This document shows positions 1-6,645 of a stretch of 7,260 nt of DNA, piece by piece. Under the pieces are notes generated by a model. It saw nothing but the letters and a program-made list of their open reading frames with translations. It made no database searches and was not told where the DNA came from. The stretch spans positions 1-7,260 of the forward strand of contig CALFVP010000095.1 of assembly GCA_937928175.1 (NCBI GenBank). The letters are read 5' to 3'. The position numbers and the translations under genes were made by a program. Positions within the stretch are counted from its first letter, which is position 1. Every line of letters starts with the position of its first letter. This DNA is from an uncultured bacterium (GTDB lineage: Bacteria; Spirochaetota; Brevinematia; DTOW01).

Positions 1-24
1 TTCTCTCTTGGGTTTTTGTTTAGG

Positions 25-52
25 TTGAAAAATTTGGTTTTTTACGTTTAAT
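25..52 (+). promoter_or_regulatory. possible sigma-70 promoter for serA-topA
   Basis: TTGAAA (25-30) is followed after 16 bp by TTTAAT (47-52); TAATCT (49-54) at 18 bp spacing is an alternative -10. The likely transcription start is about 15-20 nt before the serA start codon. In DNA this A+T-rich such matches arise by chance. Frame 1 is also open from the window edge to a TAA at 49-51, so an upstream gene could end here and serA could instead be an internal operon gene. Confidence 0.35.
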
Positions 53-77
53 CTAATTTTAGTTTTGGGGTGAATGT

Positions 78-1676
78 ATGTCTGAGAGGGTAAAGGTTTT
101 ATGTGCTGATGGTTTTTCTAAGGCAGGATTAGAAATACTTTCTTACTATGAAAATATTTCTGTGAGTGTTTACGATAAGATGAGCAGGGATGAGCTTATA
201 AAGAAGATACCTGAGTATGATGTTCTTATAGTTAGGAGTGCTACTAAGGTTGATAAGGAAGTTATTGATTCAGGGAAAAAGTTAAAAATTATAGCCAGAG
301 CTGGTGTTGGTTTGGATACCATAGATGTTAATTATGCTACTCAAAAAGGGATAGTTGTTATTAATTCTCCTACTGGTAACGTTGTTTCTACTGCGGAACA
401 TACTATAGCTCTGCTTTTTTCCATAGCAAGGAAAATTCCTTTTGCACATATTTCTACAGTTAAAGGTGAGTGGGACAGAAAATCTTTTAGAGGAGTTGAA
501 CTTTATAGAAAGAAGATTGGTATAGTTGGTTTAGGTAAAATAGGTACAGAAGTTGCTAAGAGATGTTTAGCTTTAGGTATAGAAGTTTTAGCTTACGATC
601 CTTTTGTTACAGAAGAAAGAGCTAATAAACTAGGTGTAAAACTTTGTTCTCTTGAGGAAATTTATAGAGAATCTGATTTTATAACGTTTCACGTACCACT
701 TACAGAACAAACAAAAAACATGGTTACCAAGAAGGAAATAGAAATGATGAAACCTAGTGTAAGGATAATAAACTGTGCTAGAGGTGGTATAATAAACGAG
801 CAAGATCTTGCTGATGCTTTAAATTCTGGGAGAATAGCTGGTGCTGCAATTGATGTTTTTTCTACCGAACCTCCTGTATCTAATCCGTTAATAGGTGCTA
901 AAAACTGTATCGTTGTTCCACACCTTGGAGCTTCAACGGAAGAAGCACAAGAAAACGTGTCAATTGAAATTGCTGAGTCTATAGTTAAATTTTTCAAAGA
1001 TGAGGTTATAATTAACGCTGTAAATATGCCTTCCATAAGCTTGCAGAAGTATAAAGACCTAAAAGCTTTTATTGATATGGGAGAAATTGTTGGAAAAATT
1101 TCTGCTCAACTTTCTGATGGTGGAGTTTTACAATTGGTTGTGTCTTACTCTGGGCACATTGTTGAAGATCCTGTACAAATTGTAACTAGAGCTGTTGCTA
1201 AAGGGTTTATGGAAAAAATTGTAGGTGAAAATACAGTCAATTTTGTTAATTCTTTACTTTACTTAGAATCGCATGGTATAAGACTTGTTGAAACAAAAGA
1301 AGATGAATCGTTTTCAGTTTTCTCTAACTTAGTTAAAGTTTCTCTTATAACGAAAACTAAAAAAATTGAAATTTGGTATACCGTTTACCCCAATAACGAT
1401 GCAAAGATAGTTAGAATAGATAATTACTACCTTGAACTTGATCCTACTGAAAATATGTTGTTTGTTAGGAACTATGATAAGCCTGGAGTTGTAGGTTTTC
1501 TTGGAATGGTTTTAGGGGATTCAGGAATTAACATAGGTGAAATGAAAGTTACCAGAGCTAAAAGAGGAGATAAAGCACTTACAATAATAACCTTAGATTC
1601 TGAACCTTCGAAAGAAATAATAAGTAAAATTTCGTCTAATCCGGATATAATTGAGGTTAGAAAAGTGACTGTTTAA
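78..1676 (+). CDS. serA: D-3-phosphoglycerate dehydrogenase, long (ACT-domain) form
   Basis: Oxidises 3-phosphoglycerate to 3-phosphohydroxypyruvate with NAD+, the first step of the phosphorylated serine pathway, in the cytosol. The 532 residues match the long form found in Mycobacterium and Bacillus. The N-terminal substrate-binding part (about 1-100 and 290-318) flanks a Rossmann domain with GLGKIG at 151-156 and the ribose-binding Asp at D174. The catalytic set is visible: Arg235 in CARGG, Glu264 in TEPP and His282 in PHLGAST. Residues about 320-455 fit the allosteric substrate-binding (ASB) domain, although this stretch is less conserved. An ACT domain from about 461 to the end begins with the usual D-x-P-G (467-470) and suggests feedback control by L-serine. 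The start is ATG at 78 behind GGGGTG (67-72) at 5 nt spacing. topA follows after 6 nt, so the two are probably co-transcribed. The domain order is complete, with no frameshift. Confidence 0.95.
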   Translation: MSERVKVLCADGFSKAGLEILSYYENISVSVYDKMSRDELIKKIPEYDVLIVRSATKVDKEVIDSGKKLKIIARAGVGLDTIDVNYATQKGIVVINSPTGNVVSTAEHTIALLFSIARKIPFAHISTVKGEWDRKSFRGVELYRKKIGIVGLGKIGTEVAKRCLALGIEVLAYDPFVTEERANKLGVKLCSLEEIYRESDFITFHVPLTEQTKNMVTKKEIEMMKPSVRIINCARGGIINEQDLADALNSGRIAGAAIDVFSTEPPVSNPLIGAKNCIVVPHLGASTEEAQENVSIEIAESIVKFFKDEVIINAVNMPSISLQKYKDLKAFIDMGEIVGKISAQLSDGGVLQLVVSYSGHIVEDPVQIVTRAVAKGFMEKIVGENTVNFVNSLLYLESHGIRLVETKEDESFSVFSNLVKVSLITKTKKIEIWYTVYPNNDAKIVRIDNYYLELDPTENMLFVRNYDKPGVVGFLGMVLGDSGINIGEMKVTRAKRGDKALTIITLDSEPSKEIISKISSNPDIIEVRKVTV

Positions 1677-1682
1677 ACGTTA

Positions 1683-3383
1683 ATGAAACTGTTTATAGTT
1701 GAGTCTCCGGCCAAGGCTAAAACTATAAAATCGTACCTGGGTAAAGATTTTGTTGTTGTTGCTACAATGGGACACATTAAAGATTTACCAAGTGATGAAA
1801 TGGGTATAGACTTTAACAGTATGGAACCTAAATACGTATTGTTACCAGGTAAAAAGAAAATTGTTAACAATATTGTTAATTTAGCTAAAAAATGTAGTGT
1901 TGTGTTTTTAGCTTCCGATAGGGATAGAGAAGGAGAAATTATATCTTTTCACGTTAAAGAAATTGTATCAAATTATGTAAAGCAAATACATAGAATTGAG
2001 TTTATAGAGGTTACAAGAGATGGAATATTGAATGCTTTAAATTCGCCTAGAGATATAAACTATAACCTTGTTAATGCTCAAAAAACGAGAAGACTAATTG
2101 ATAGAATAGTTGGTTATACTTTATCTCCGCTTTTGTTTGGAAAATTTAAAGTTAAGTACAAAGGGTATTCGTTTTCTGCTGGTAGGGTACAGTCACCTGC
2201 TTTGATGTTAATTTGTGAAAGAGAACTTGAAATAAAAAATTTTGTTTCTTTCCCTTACTATGATGTTTTTATAGAGTGTGAAAAGGACGGAAATACTTTT
2301 CTTTTGAAGCTAGTTAGTGAGTATGTTAATGGAAGAGAAGTAAAGTTTGGTGGTGACAATTTAATTAACAACGACAAACTAAAGGAAGTAAAAGAAAATG
2401 TTAGTTTATCGGAAGTTAAAGTTATTTCCTCTAAGGTGTATAGAGATTCTATAAAGCCTCTTCCTCCTTTCAAAACGAGTACGCTTCAACAGGATGCTTT
2501 CTTAAAGTTAGGTTTTTCCTCTTCTGAAACTATGAAAATTGCTCAGCAGTTGTATGAAGGAATGAATATTGGTGGTGAATTTGTTGGACTTATAACTTAC
2601 ATGAGAACAGATTCAGTTAGAACTTCGGAGTACGCTATTAAGAGAGTAAGAGAATTCATAAAGAGTAAAATAGGAATTGAATATTTACCAAAAAAACCCA
2701 GAAGTTACAGTATGAAAGGTAATGAACAAGATGCCCATGAATGTATAAGACCTACTGATGTGTTTAGAGAGCCTACCTTTATTAAAGGTAAAATACCTTA
2801 CAAACATTATTTACTTTATGATCTGATATGGAGAAGGTTTGTTGCTAGCCAACTTGATGATGCTATTTTGTCTGTTATTGAGATTTTGGTAAGTGATGGA
2901 AGGTATAATTTTTACGGTGTTTCAAAGAGTATTGTTAAGGAGAATTTTCTAAAATTCTATCCTCATAGTGTACCTGATGATGTATTTTTACCTAATTTAA
3001 AAATTGGTGAAAGAGTAAACGTTTTAAAGTTGATTTCGAAAAGGAAAAAGACGCAACCTCCTCCTAGGTATACTGAGGCAACACTTATAAAAAAACTAGA
3101 AAGTGAAGGTATAGGTAGACCTTCAACTTACGCTAGTATAGTCTCAACTCTAATTGATAGAAAGTACGTTGTAAAGAAAGGTAAATTTCTTGAACCTACA
3201 GCGTTAGGTTTTGATGTTTATTATTTTCTTAAAAATACTTACCCAAATGTTATTGATCTTAAATTAACATCTTACGTAGAGTCTAAGTTAGATGATATAG
3301 AAAAGGGGAATATTAGAGATTGGAAGAAGGTTTTAATTGAGGTAATAAGCAAAGTGAATATTCCGATTGAAAAAGTTTTTTAG
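1683..3383 (+). CDS. topA: DNA topoisomerase I (type IA), core only, no C-terminal zinc fingers
   Basis: Relaxes negatively supercoiled DNA by a Mg2+-dependent single-strand break and passage. The Toprim domain (about 1-115) has the conserved Glu7 in VESPAKAKT and the D-x-D-x-E triad D79, D81, E83 in SDRDREGE. The active-site tyrosine is Y306, with Arg308, in GLITYMRTDS. Other signature blocks are SAGRVQSP (165-172), HECIRPT (352-358, usually HEAIRPT) and EGIGRPSTYA (475-484). The core ends with a recognisable LG...ESKLDDIEKG region at about 508-542, then stops at residue 566. E. coli TopA is 865 residues and Thermotoga maritima TopA is roughly 630 with one zinc finger; here no Cys-x-Cys cluster follows, and a tRNA promoter begins 15 nt after the stop. 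There is no convincing Shine-Dalgarno, but the gene starts 6 nt after the serA stop, so translational coupling is likely. Confidence 0.95.
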   Translation: MKLFIVESPAKAKTIKSYLGKDFVVVATMGHIKDLPSDEMGIDFNSMEPKYVLLPGKKKIVNNIVNLAKKCSVVFLASDRDREGEIISFHVKEIVSNYVKQIHRIEFIEVTRDGILNALNSPRDINYNLVNAQKTRRLIDRIVGYTLSPLLFGKFKVKYKGYSFSAGRVQSPALMLICERELEIKNFVSFPYYDVFIECEKDGNTFLLKLVSEYVNGREVKFGGDNLINNDKLKEVKENVSLSEVKVISSKVYRDSIKPLPPFKTSTLQQDAFLKLGFSSSETMKIAQQLYEGMNIGGEFVGLITYMRTDSVRTSEYAIKRVREFIKSKIGIEYLPKKPRSYSMKGNEQDAHECIRPTDVFREPTFIKGKIPYKHYLLYDLIWRRFVASQLDDAILSVIEILVSDGRYNFYGVSKSIVKENFLKFYPHSVPDDVFLPNLKIGERVNVLKLISKRKKTQPPPRYTEATLIKKLESEGIGRPSTYASIVSTLIDRKYVVKKGKFLEPTALGFDVYYFLKNTYPNVIDLKLTSYVESKLDDIEKGNIRDWKKVLIEVISKVNIPIEKVF

Positions 3384-3397
3384 GTATGTTTTTTTGT

Positions 3398-3427
3398 TTG
3401 ACATTTTTTTTGTTTTATATTTATAAT
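3398..3427 (+). promoter_or_regulatory. consensus sigma-70 promoter of the tRNA cluster
   Basis: The sequence has a perfect TTGACA -35 (3398-3403) and a perfect TATAAT -10 (3422-3427) separated by 18 bp of nearly pure A/T. The expected start is at about 3433-3435, leaving a short 5' leader of roughly 8 nt before tRNA-Tyr. The promoter begins only 15 nt after the topA stop codon, and no terminator separates them, so topA read-through may add to tRNA transcription. A match to both consensus boxes is what one expects for strong stable-RNA expression. Confidence 0.85.
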
Positions 3428-3441
3428 TTTTTGTACTGGAT

Positions 3442-3525
3442 GGAGAGATACCCAAGCGGCCAACGGGGGCAGACTGTAAATCTGCTGGCTTTACGCCTTC
3501 GGAGGTTCAAATCCTCCTCTCTCCA
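3442..3525 (+). tRNA. tRNA-Tyr (anticodon GTA)
   Basis: An 84-nt class II tRNA. The acceptor stem GGAGAGA (3442-3448) pairs with TCTCTCC (3518-3524), and the discriminator base is A3525. The anticodon stem GCAGA/TCTGC encloses the loop CTGTAAA, with anticodon GTA at 3476-3478. A long variable arm (about 3486-3500) forms a GGC/GCC mini-stem, as in bacterial tRNA-Tyr. The T arm is GGAGG-TTCAAAT-CCTCC. CCA is not encoded and would be added by the CCA-adding enzyme. It is first of three tRNAs, 10 nt before the next. Confidence 0.97.
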
Positions 3526-3535
3526 AGTGTTTTGT

Positions 3536-3608
3536 GGGGAGGTAGCTCAGTCGGTAGAGCGAGGGCCTGAAAAGCCCTGCGTCGGCGGTTCGATTCCGCC
3601 CCTTCCCA
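3536..3608 (+). tRNA. tRNA-Phe (anticodon GAA)
   Basis: A 73-nt class I tRNA. The acceptor stem GGGGAGG (3536-3542) pairs with CCTTCCC (3601-3607) with one G-T wobble, and the discriminator is A3608. The anticodon stem AGGGC/GCCCT encloses the loop CTGAAAA, with anticodon GAA at 3569-3571. The T arm is GGCGG-TTCGATT-CCGCC. CCA is not encoded. It lies between tRNA-Tyr and the CAT tRNA, only 7 nt before the latter. Confidence 0.97.
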
Positions 3609-3615
3609 ATTTTTT

Positions 3616-3689
3616 GGGCCTGTAGCTCAGTCGGTTAGAGCAGCTGACTCATAATCAGCGGGTCGCAGGTTCGAGTCCTGCCGGGCCCA
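3616..3689 (+). tRNA. tRNA with CAT anticodon: elongator Met or Ile2
   Basis: A 74-nt tRNA. The acceptor stem GGGCCTG (3616-3622) pairs with CGGGCCC (3682-3688) with one T-G wobble, and the discriminator is A3689. The loop CTCATAA carries anticodon CAT at 3650-3652. It is not the initiator: base pair 1-72 is G-C rather than the C-A mismatch, and the anticodon stem (GCTGA/TCAGC) lacks the three G-C pairs of tRNA-fMet. C4-G69 and C5-G68 in the acceptor and G30-C40 in the anticodon stem also occur in E. coli tRNA-Ile2, whose C34 is converted to lysidine by TilS, but elongator Met tRNAs of other bacteria can look similar. I leave the identity open. CCA is not encoded. Confidence 0.93.
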
Positions 3690-3707
3690 AATCCTTAAGA
3701 GGTACCA

Positions 3708-4499
3708 ATGAGAATAAAAGAAATCACCCCCCAAGAAGTACTAAATTACACCTCAATTCTCCTTGAAGTACAAAATATATATTCAAGTATAACAACTTAT
3801 AGGGAAAAATTGAACGATAAATTTAAAAGGATAGAAAACTACAAAAGGGACTTAGCTAAATATCAAAAACTACTCCAAAAGTATGAAAATAAGAAAAAAG
3901 AATTGTTATTACAAAAAGAAATGGTTAGTGAAAATCTCGCTTCCAATAAAAAGAGACTTGTTGAATTAATGAAAAGAGAAGAAGAAATCGCTAGAAACCA
4001 GAGAAGTATAGAATCTTTCAATATAGAAATAACAACGATAAGAGCAACTATAAGTACAATTTCCGAAGAATTAAGAGATATCGAAGAACAAATAAACGAT
4101 ATAGAAGATAGGTATATTGAGACTAAAGAAAAATACGAAAGTTTGAAGATAGAATTCCAGGCTGATGAAAGGGTACTTCAAGAAGAGACCAAAGAGGTCT
4201 CTAGCGAAATAAAAAAACTTGAAGATATCCAAAAAGAAAAACTTTCAAAAATTCCTCTTCACATAGCTCAACATTTTTCTAACATTCTACAAAAGAAAAA
4301 GGGAGTTGCTATAGTTTCTGTTGGTCTTTTGAGTGATCCTAAAAAATTTAAAGAAGAGTACCATTATTGCACAGGATGTAATATTGTTTTACCTTACGTC
4401 ATTGTCGAAAAAATAAAGCTAAAAGCGGATATTGTGCAATGTCCTTCATGTTTTAGGTACTTGTACCATCCTTCTTGGTTTGAAGAGACTGAAGAATAG
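3708..4499 (+). CDS. coiled-coil protein with C-terminal C4 zinc ribbon (COG1579/CT398-like)
   Basis: A 263-residue soluble protein. Residues about 20-180 are rich in Lys, Glu, Gln and Ile and should form a long helical hairpin or coiled coil. The C-terminus has a zinc ribbon with Cys221-x-x-Cys224 and Cys245-x-x-Cys248, ending in a YLYHP block comparable to the C-x-x-C-x-R-x-L-Y ending of the family. The segment before it (GVAIVSV, 199-205) also fits, but about 15 extra residues separate it from the first Cys pair. Members are often called putative nucleic-acid binding. The chlamydial member CT398 is reported to bind the type III secretion ATPase regulator (FliH/CdsL type) and sigma-54, which is notable given the flagellar genes converging from the right. 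ATG at 3708 follows AAGAGGT (3697-3703). It starts 18 nt after the last tRNA with no terminator between, so it is probably expressed from the tRNA promoter. Its exact function is unknown. Confidence 0.85.
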   Translation: MRIKEITPQEVLNYTSILLEVQNIYSSITTYREKLNDKFKRIENYKRDLAKYQKLLQKYENKKKELLLQKEMVSENLASNKKRLVELMKREEEIARNQRSIESFNIEITTIRATISTISEELRDIEEQINDIEDRYIETKEKYESLKIEFQADERVLQEETKEVSSEIKKLEDIQKEKLSKIPLHIAQHFSNILQKKKGVAIVSVGLLSDPKKFKEEYHYCTGCNIVLPYVIVEKIKLKADIVQCPSCFRYLYHPSWFEETEE

Positions 4500-4505
4500 A
4501 TATTT

Positions 4506-4991
4506 CTACGTTATTGTTGAGTAACTTTGAAGGTTTATTTTCATTTCTTTTTTACCTTTGTTGTTGTATGTGTCTTCCGATGCTTTGGTGTTTGTGATTT
4601 TTTCTATTATTGATAAGGAAACATTTATAGAGCTTTCTATAAGTATTTTGTTCTCAAATGAGATATTCTTTATTTCAGATATGATGTGGGTTATGTCGTT
4701 TTTTAGTTTTTCTAGTATTGGTTTATTTGATGCAAACTCTATTATTCTTGATAGAGTTGTTTCTTCTGATGTTAGATTGAGTCTTCGGGATATTCTTTTT
4801 GTTATTTCATTTCTGGCTATTTCGTACTTTTCTATTTCGTAAAAGATTTTTTCTTCTTCTGAGTTTATTTCTAGTATTTTTTCTAGGTCTCTATTGAGTA
4901 AGTATCTTTTCTTATCGTTTTCTTTTTCTAGTACTTTGTTGAGTAATTCCTTTTCTTTTTCCAATATATCAACTAATTCTTTTTCCCACAT
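4506..4991 (-). CDS. flgN: probable FlgN-type flagellar export chaperone
   Basis: A 161-residue, almost entirely helical, charged protein. It shows the FlgN pattern: an N-terminal helix in which Leu and Glu alternate, a stretch with Asp/Leu/Ile and EEE around residues 35-50, ARNEITKRI (about 59-67), a second long helix with NKILIESSINVSLSII, and a tail with TYNNKGK that resembles the short Tyr-Asn/Gly motif near the end of FlgN. FlgN proteins hold the hook-filament junction proteins FlgK and FlgL for export. The similarity is by pattern, so a different helical chaperone is possible. The reading frame could start at GTG (5000), but ATG at 4991 has AGAGGTG upstream at about 6 nt and is preferred. 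It lies 43 nt after fliR on the same strand, which supports a flagellar role. Its stop is 6 nt from the stop of the convergent zinc-ribbon gene. Confidence 0.7.
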   Translation of the reverse strand: MWEKELVDILEKEKELLNKVLEKENDKKRYLLNRDLEKILEINSEEEKIFYEIEKYEIARNEITKRISRRLNLTSEETTLSRIIEFASNKPILEKLKNDITHIISEIKNISFENKILIESSINVSLSIIEKITNTKASEDTYNNKGKKEMKINLQSYSTIT

Positions 4992-5034
4992 ACCTAACAC
5001 CTCTAGTATGAATTTTCGGAGTGTTTTACAATTG

Positions 5035-5829
5035 TTAAATTTTAAACATTTTCAAGAAGTTCCAGAGCTTGTAGAATGCTTCTTTTAGTATATCTTGTGC
5101 TAAGGTTAGTATTGGTAGTGAAAACACTATTACAAGTAGTAGCCCAACTATTACTTTTATATCGAAGCTTAGGTTAAGGACATTCATCTGGGGAGCAGTT
5201 TTTGCTATTACTCCAACTGTTATATCTATTGCTAGTATTACTGCTATTATTGGTAGTGATATTTTTATTGCTATTGCAAACATTGCATTGAATCCGCTGA
5301 CTATGAATTGAGCTATTGCCTTTACGCTGTCTATATTTAGATTGTATGGCCATATTTTTTTATAGCTTTCTATAAAAGCTTGGAAGGAAAGAAAAGGACC
5401 GTCTATAGATATAAAAATTAATGTTGCAAATATTAGTAAAAGTGTTCCGTACGTGGGTATACTGGTTTCTGATATAGGATCCACTACTTCAACAAAACCT
5501 AAACCAAATGAAGTTGAGAATATCTGAGCTGCAAGTTGAAAACCTATGAATATAAGGTATACAAAAAACCCCATCAGTAGACCTATTAATAGCTCTCCTA
5601 TGAGTATAAAAATGTAAGATCCCAGAGATGTTGGTATGGTATACCCTAGATTAGATATGATTGGAAAAGATATGTACGATAAAAAGAATGATAGTACTAC
5701 TCTTATTCTGTTTGGTACATTTATTCCACCAAACAAGGGAAGTACAGTCAAAAACCCTATTGCTCTTACGAAAGATACTAAGAAAAACTGAAAGTTGTAT
5801 ATTAAAAAATTTATAGGATCTATTGCCAT
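5035..5829 (-). CDS. fliR: flagellar export apparatus protein FliR
   Basis: An integral membrane protein of the flagellar type III export gate, which assembles with FliP and FliQ and contacts FlhB. The 264 residues match the usual family length of about 260. Hydrophobic segments fall near residues 13-33, 44-60, 68-98, 125-143, 171-205 and 222-244. Family blocks are visible: FVRAIGFLTVLPLFG near the N-terminus, FSTSFGLGFVEVVDP (104-118), and IDITVGVIAKTAPQMNV (201-217) with the conserved Pro-Gln-Met-Asn. The start codon lies inside the 3' end of the rhomboid gene (10-nt overlap) and lacks a good Shine-Dalgarno, so translation is probably coupled to that gene. The usual partners fliP, fliQ, flhB and flhA are not adjacent; instead a probable flgN follows. 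Confidence 0.93.
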   Translation of the reverse strand: MAIDPINFLIYNFQFFLVSFVRAIGFLTVLPLFGGINVPNRIRVVLSFFLSYISFPIISNLGYTIPTSLGSYIFILIGELLIGLLMGFFVYLIFIGFQLAAQIFSTSFGLGFVEVVDPISETSIPTYGTLLLIFATLIFISIDGPFLSFQAFIESYKKIWPYNLNIDSVKAIAQFIVSGFNAMFAIAIKISLPIIAVILAIDITVGVIAKTAPQMNVLNLSFDIKVIVGLLLVIVFSLPILTLAQDILKEAFYKLWNFLKMFKI

Positions 5830-6578
5830 TCGTAAGTTGTTTGTTCTTTTCCTTTATAGATTGAAGCGAAGATGTATCCGTAAAAGAATCCGCCTATATG
5901 TGCAAACCATGCTATGTTCGATAGTGGGTTAAAGATCGCATTGAATATTTGAGATAGTAACCATATACCTATGAATACGAATGCAGGTATTGTTGTTACG
6001 GTTAGTATGAAAAAGAATACAATAGTTACTATATTGTTTCCGGGAAAATATCTTAAGTATGCACCTAAAACAGCACTTATTGCACCACTTGCTCCTATTA
6101 GTGGAGTGTTTAGATCAGATAAATATTTAATTGATACCATGTTACTAGTTAACTTAACTTGTCCTAACATTTCTTGAGGATAAAGAAGAAACATGTGTGT
6201 TAATGCTGCAAAAACAGCAGATGATAAGTAAAATACGGTAAACATTAAAGAGCCCATTCTTTTTTCTACATTGTTGCCAAATATAAAGAGAAACCATAAG
6301 TTTCCTAAAAGGTGCCATATTCCTCCGTGTACGAATGCGTAAGTTATCAAACTAAGGTATGCTTCTGCTCCAATTCTTTCAGCGTTTATGATTTTAAAAA
6401 CACTTGTGCCCCATGTTTGATAAAATTCGTTAATGTTTTTTACACTAGTTTGGTATATGAATATAACTAAACAAATCAAAATTGTAATGCTCATTATTGG
6501 TGTAAAAATGTTTAATATTTTTCGTTTGTTGTTTGTTTGTCTTATATCGAATTCTTCATCAAAAAGCGGAATAAACAT
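5820..6578 (-). CDS. rhomboid family intramembrane serine protease
   Basis: Cleaves membrane proteins within or near the bilayer; the substrate here is unknown. The 252 residues contain about six to seven hydrophobic segments. The catalytic dyad is Ser164 in GASG (162-165) and His227 in AHIGG (226-230). The H-x-x-x-N motif (His89, Asn93 in HLLGN) contributes the oxyanion hole, and GNNVEKRMG (101-109) is the usual loop after TM2. The N-terminus (MFIPLFDEEF) matches the cytosolic F-P-L-x-D-E start seen in many bacterial rhomboids. All key residues are present, so it should be active. ATG at 6578 has a strong AAAGGAG 8 nt upstream, and a good promoter lies before it. It is the first gene of a probable operon with fliR and flgN. 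Confidence 0.93.
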   Translation of the reverse strand: MFIPLFDEEFDIRQTNNKRKILNIFTPIMSITILICLVIFIYQTSVKNINEFYQTWGTSVFKIINAERIGAEAYLSLITYAFVHGGIWHLLGNLWFLFIFGNNVEKRMGSLMFTVFYLSSAVFAALTHMFLLYPQEMLGQVKLTSNMVSIKYLSDLNTPLIGASGAISAVLGAYLRYFPGNNIVTIVFFFILTVTTIPAFVFIGIWLLSQIFNAIFNPLSNIAWFAHIGGFFYGYIFASIYKGKEQTTYEWQ

Positions 6579-6605
6579 AAATACTACTCCTTTAAGATTA
6601 GTCAG

Positions 6606-6634
6606 ATTATAACTGATATTTATTTTGAATGCAA
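6606..6634 (-). promoter_or_regulatory. sigma-70 promoter for the rhomboid-fliR-flgN operon
   Basis: Read on the minus strand, TTGCAT (6634-6629) is followed after exactly 17 bp by TATAAT (6611-6606). Transcription should begin near 6598-6600, giving a leader of about 20 nt that contains the AAAGGAG ribosome site of the rhomboid gene. Near-consensus boxes at ideal spacing make this convincing. It is not a sigma-28 or sigma-54 promoter, so this flagellar operon would be expressed constitutively or early. Confidence 0.75.
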
Positions 6635-6645
6635 ATATTTTTTAA

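Noticed and set aside
1..51. Open frame 1 from the window edge to TAA at 49-51, possible end of an upstream gene
   Set aside because: Only 16 hydrophobic residues are visible and nothing is recognisable; chance cannot be excluded in T-rich DNA.
3386..3625. 79-residue open frame on the + strand
   Set aside because: It reads straight through the tRNA promoter, tRNA-Tyr and tRNA-Phe; the RNA structures explain the sequence completely.
3690..4499. Integrated element using the tRNA cluster as attachment site
   Set aside because: No integrase, no duplicated tRNA 3' end and no mobile genes are seen; the genes on the right are ordinary flagellar genes.
4497..4508. Short inverted repeat TAGA-TATT-TCTA holding both convergent stop codons, possible bidirectional terminator
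   Set aside because: The stem is only 4 A/T-rich base pairs with no flanking U-tract, and it arises simply because both stops are TAG at a 6-nt distance.
4992..5000. GTG start for flgN at 5000, adding three residues
   Set aside because: The GTG overlaps the AGAGGTG that is correctly spaced for the ATG at 4991, so the ATG is the better start.
4558..5088. Two + strand open frames of 94 and 64 residues opposite flgN
   Set aside because: They are antisense shadows of flgN rich in Phe, Ser and Ile, without ribosome sites or family features.
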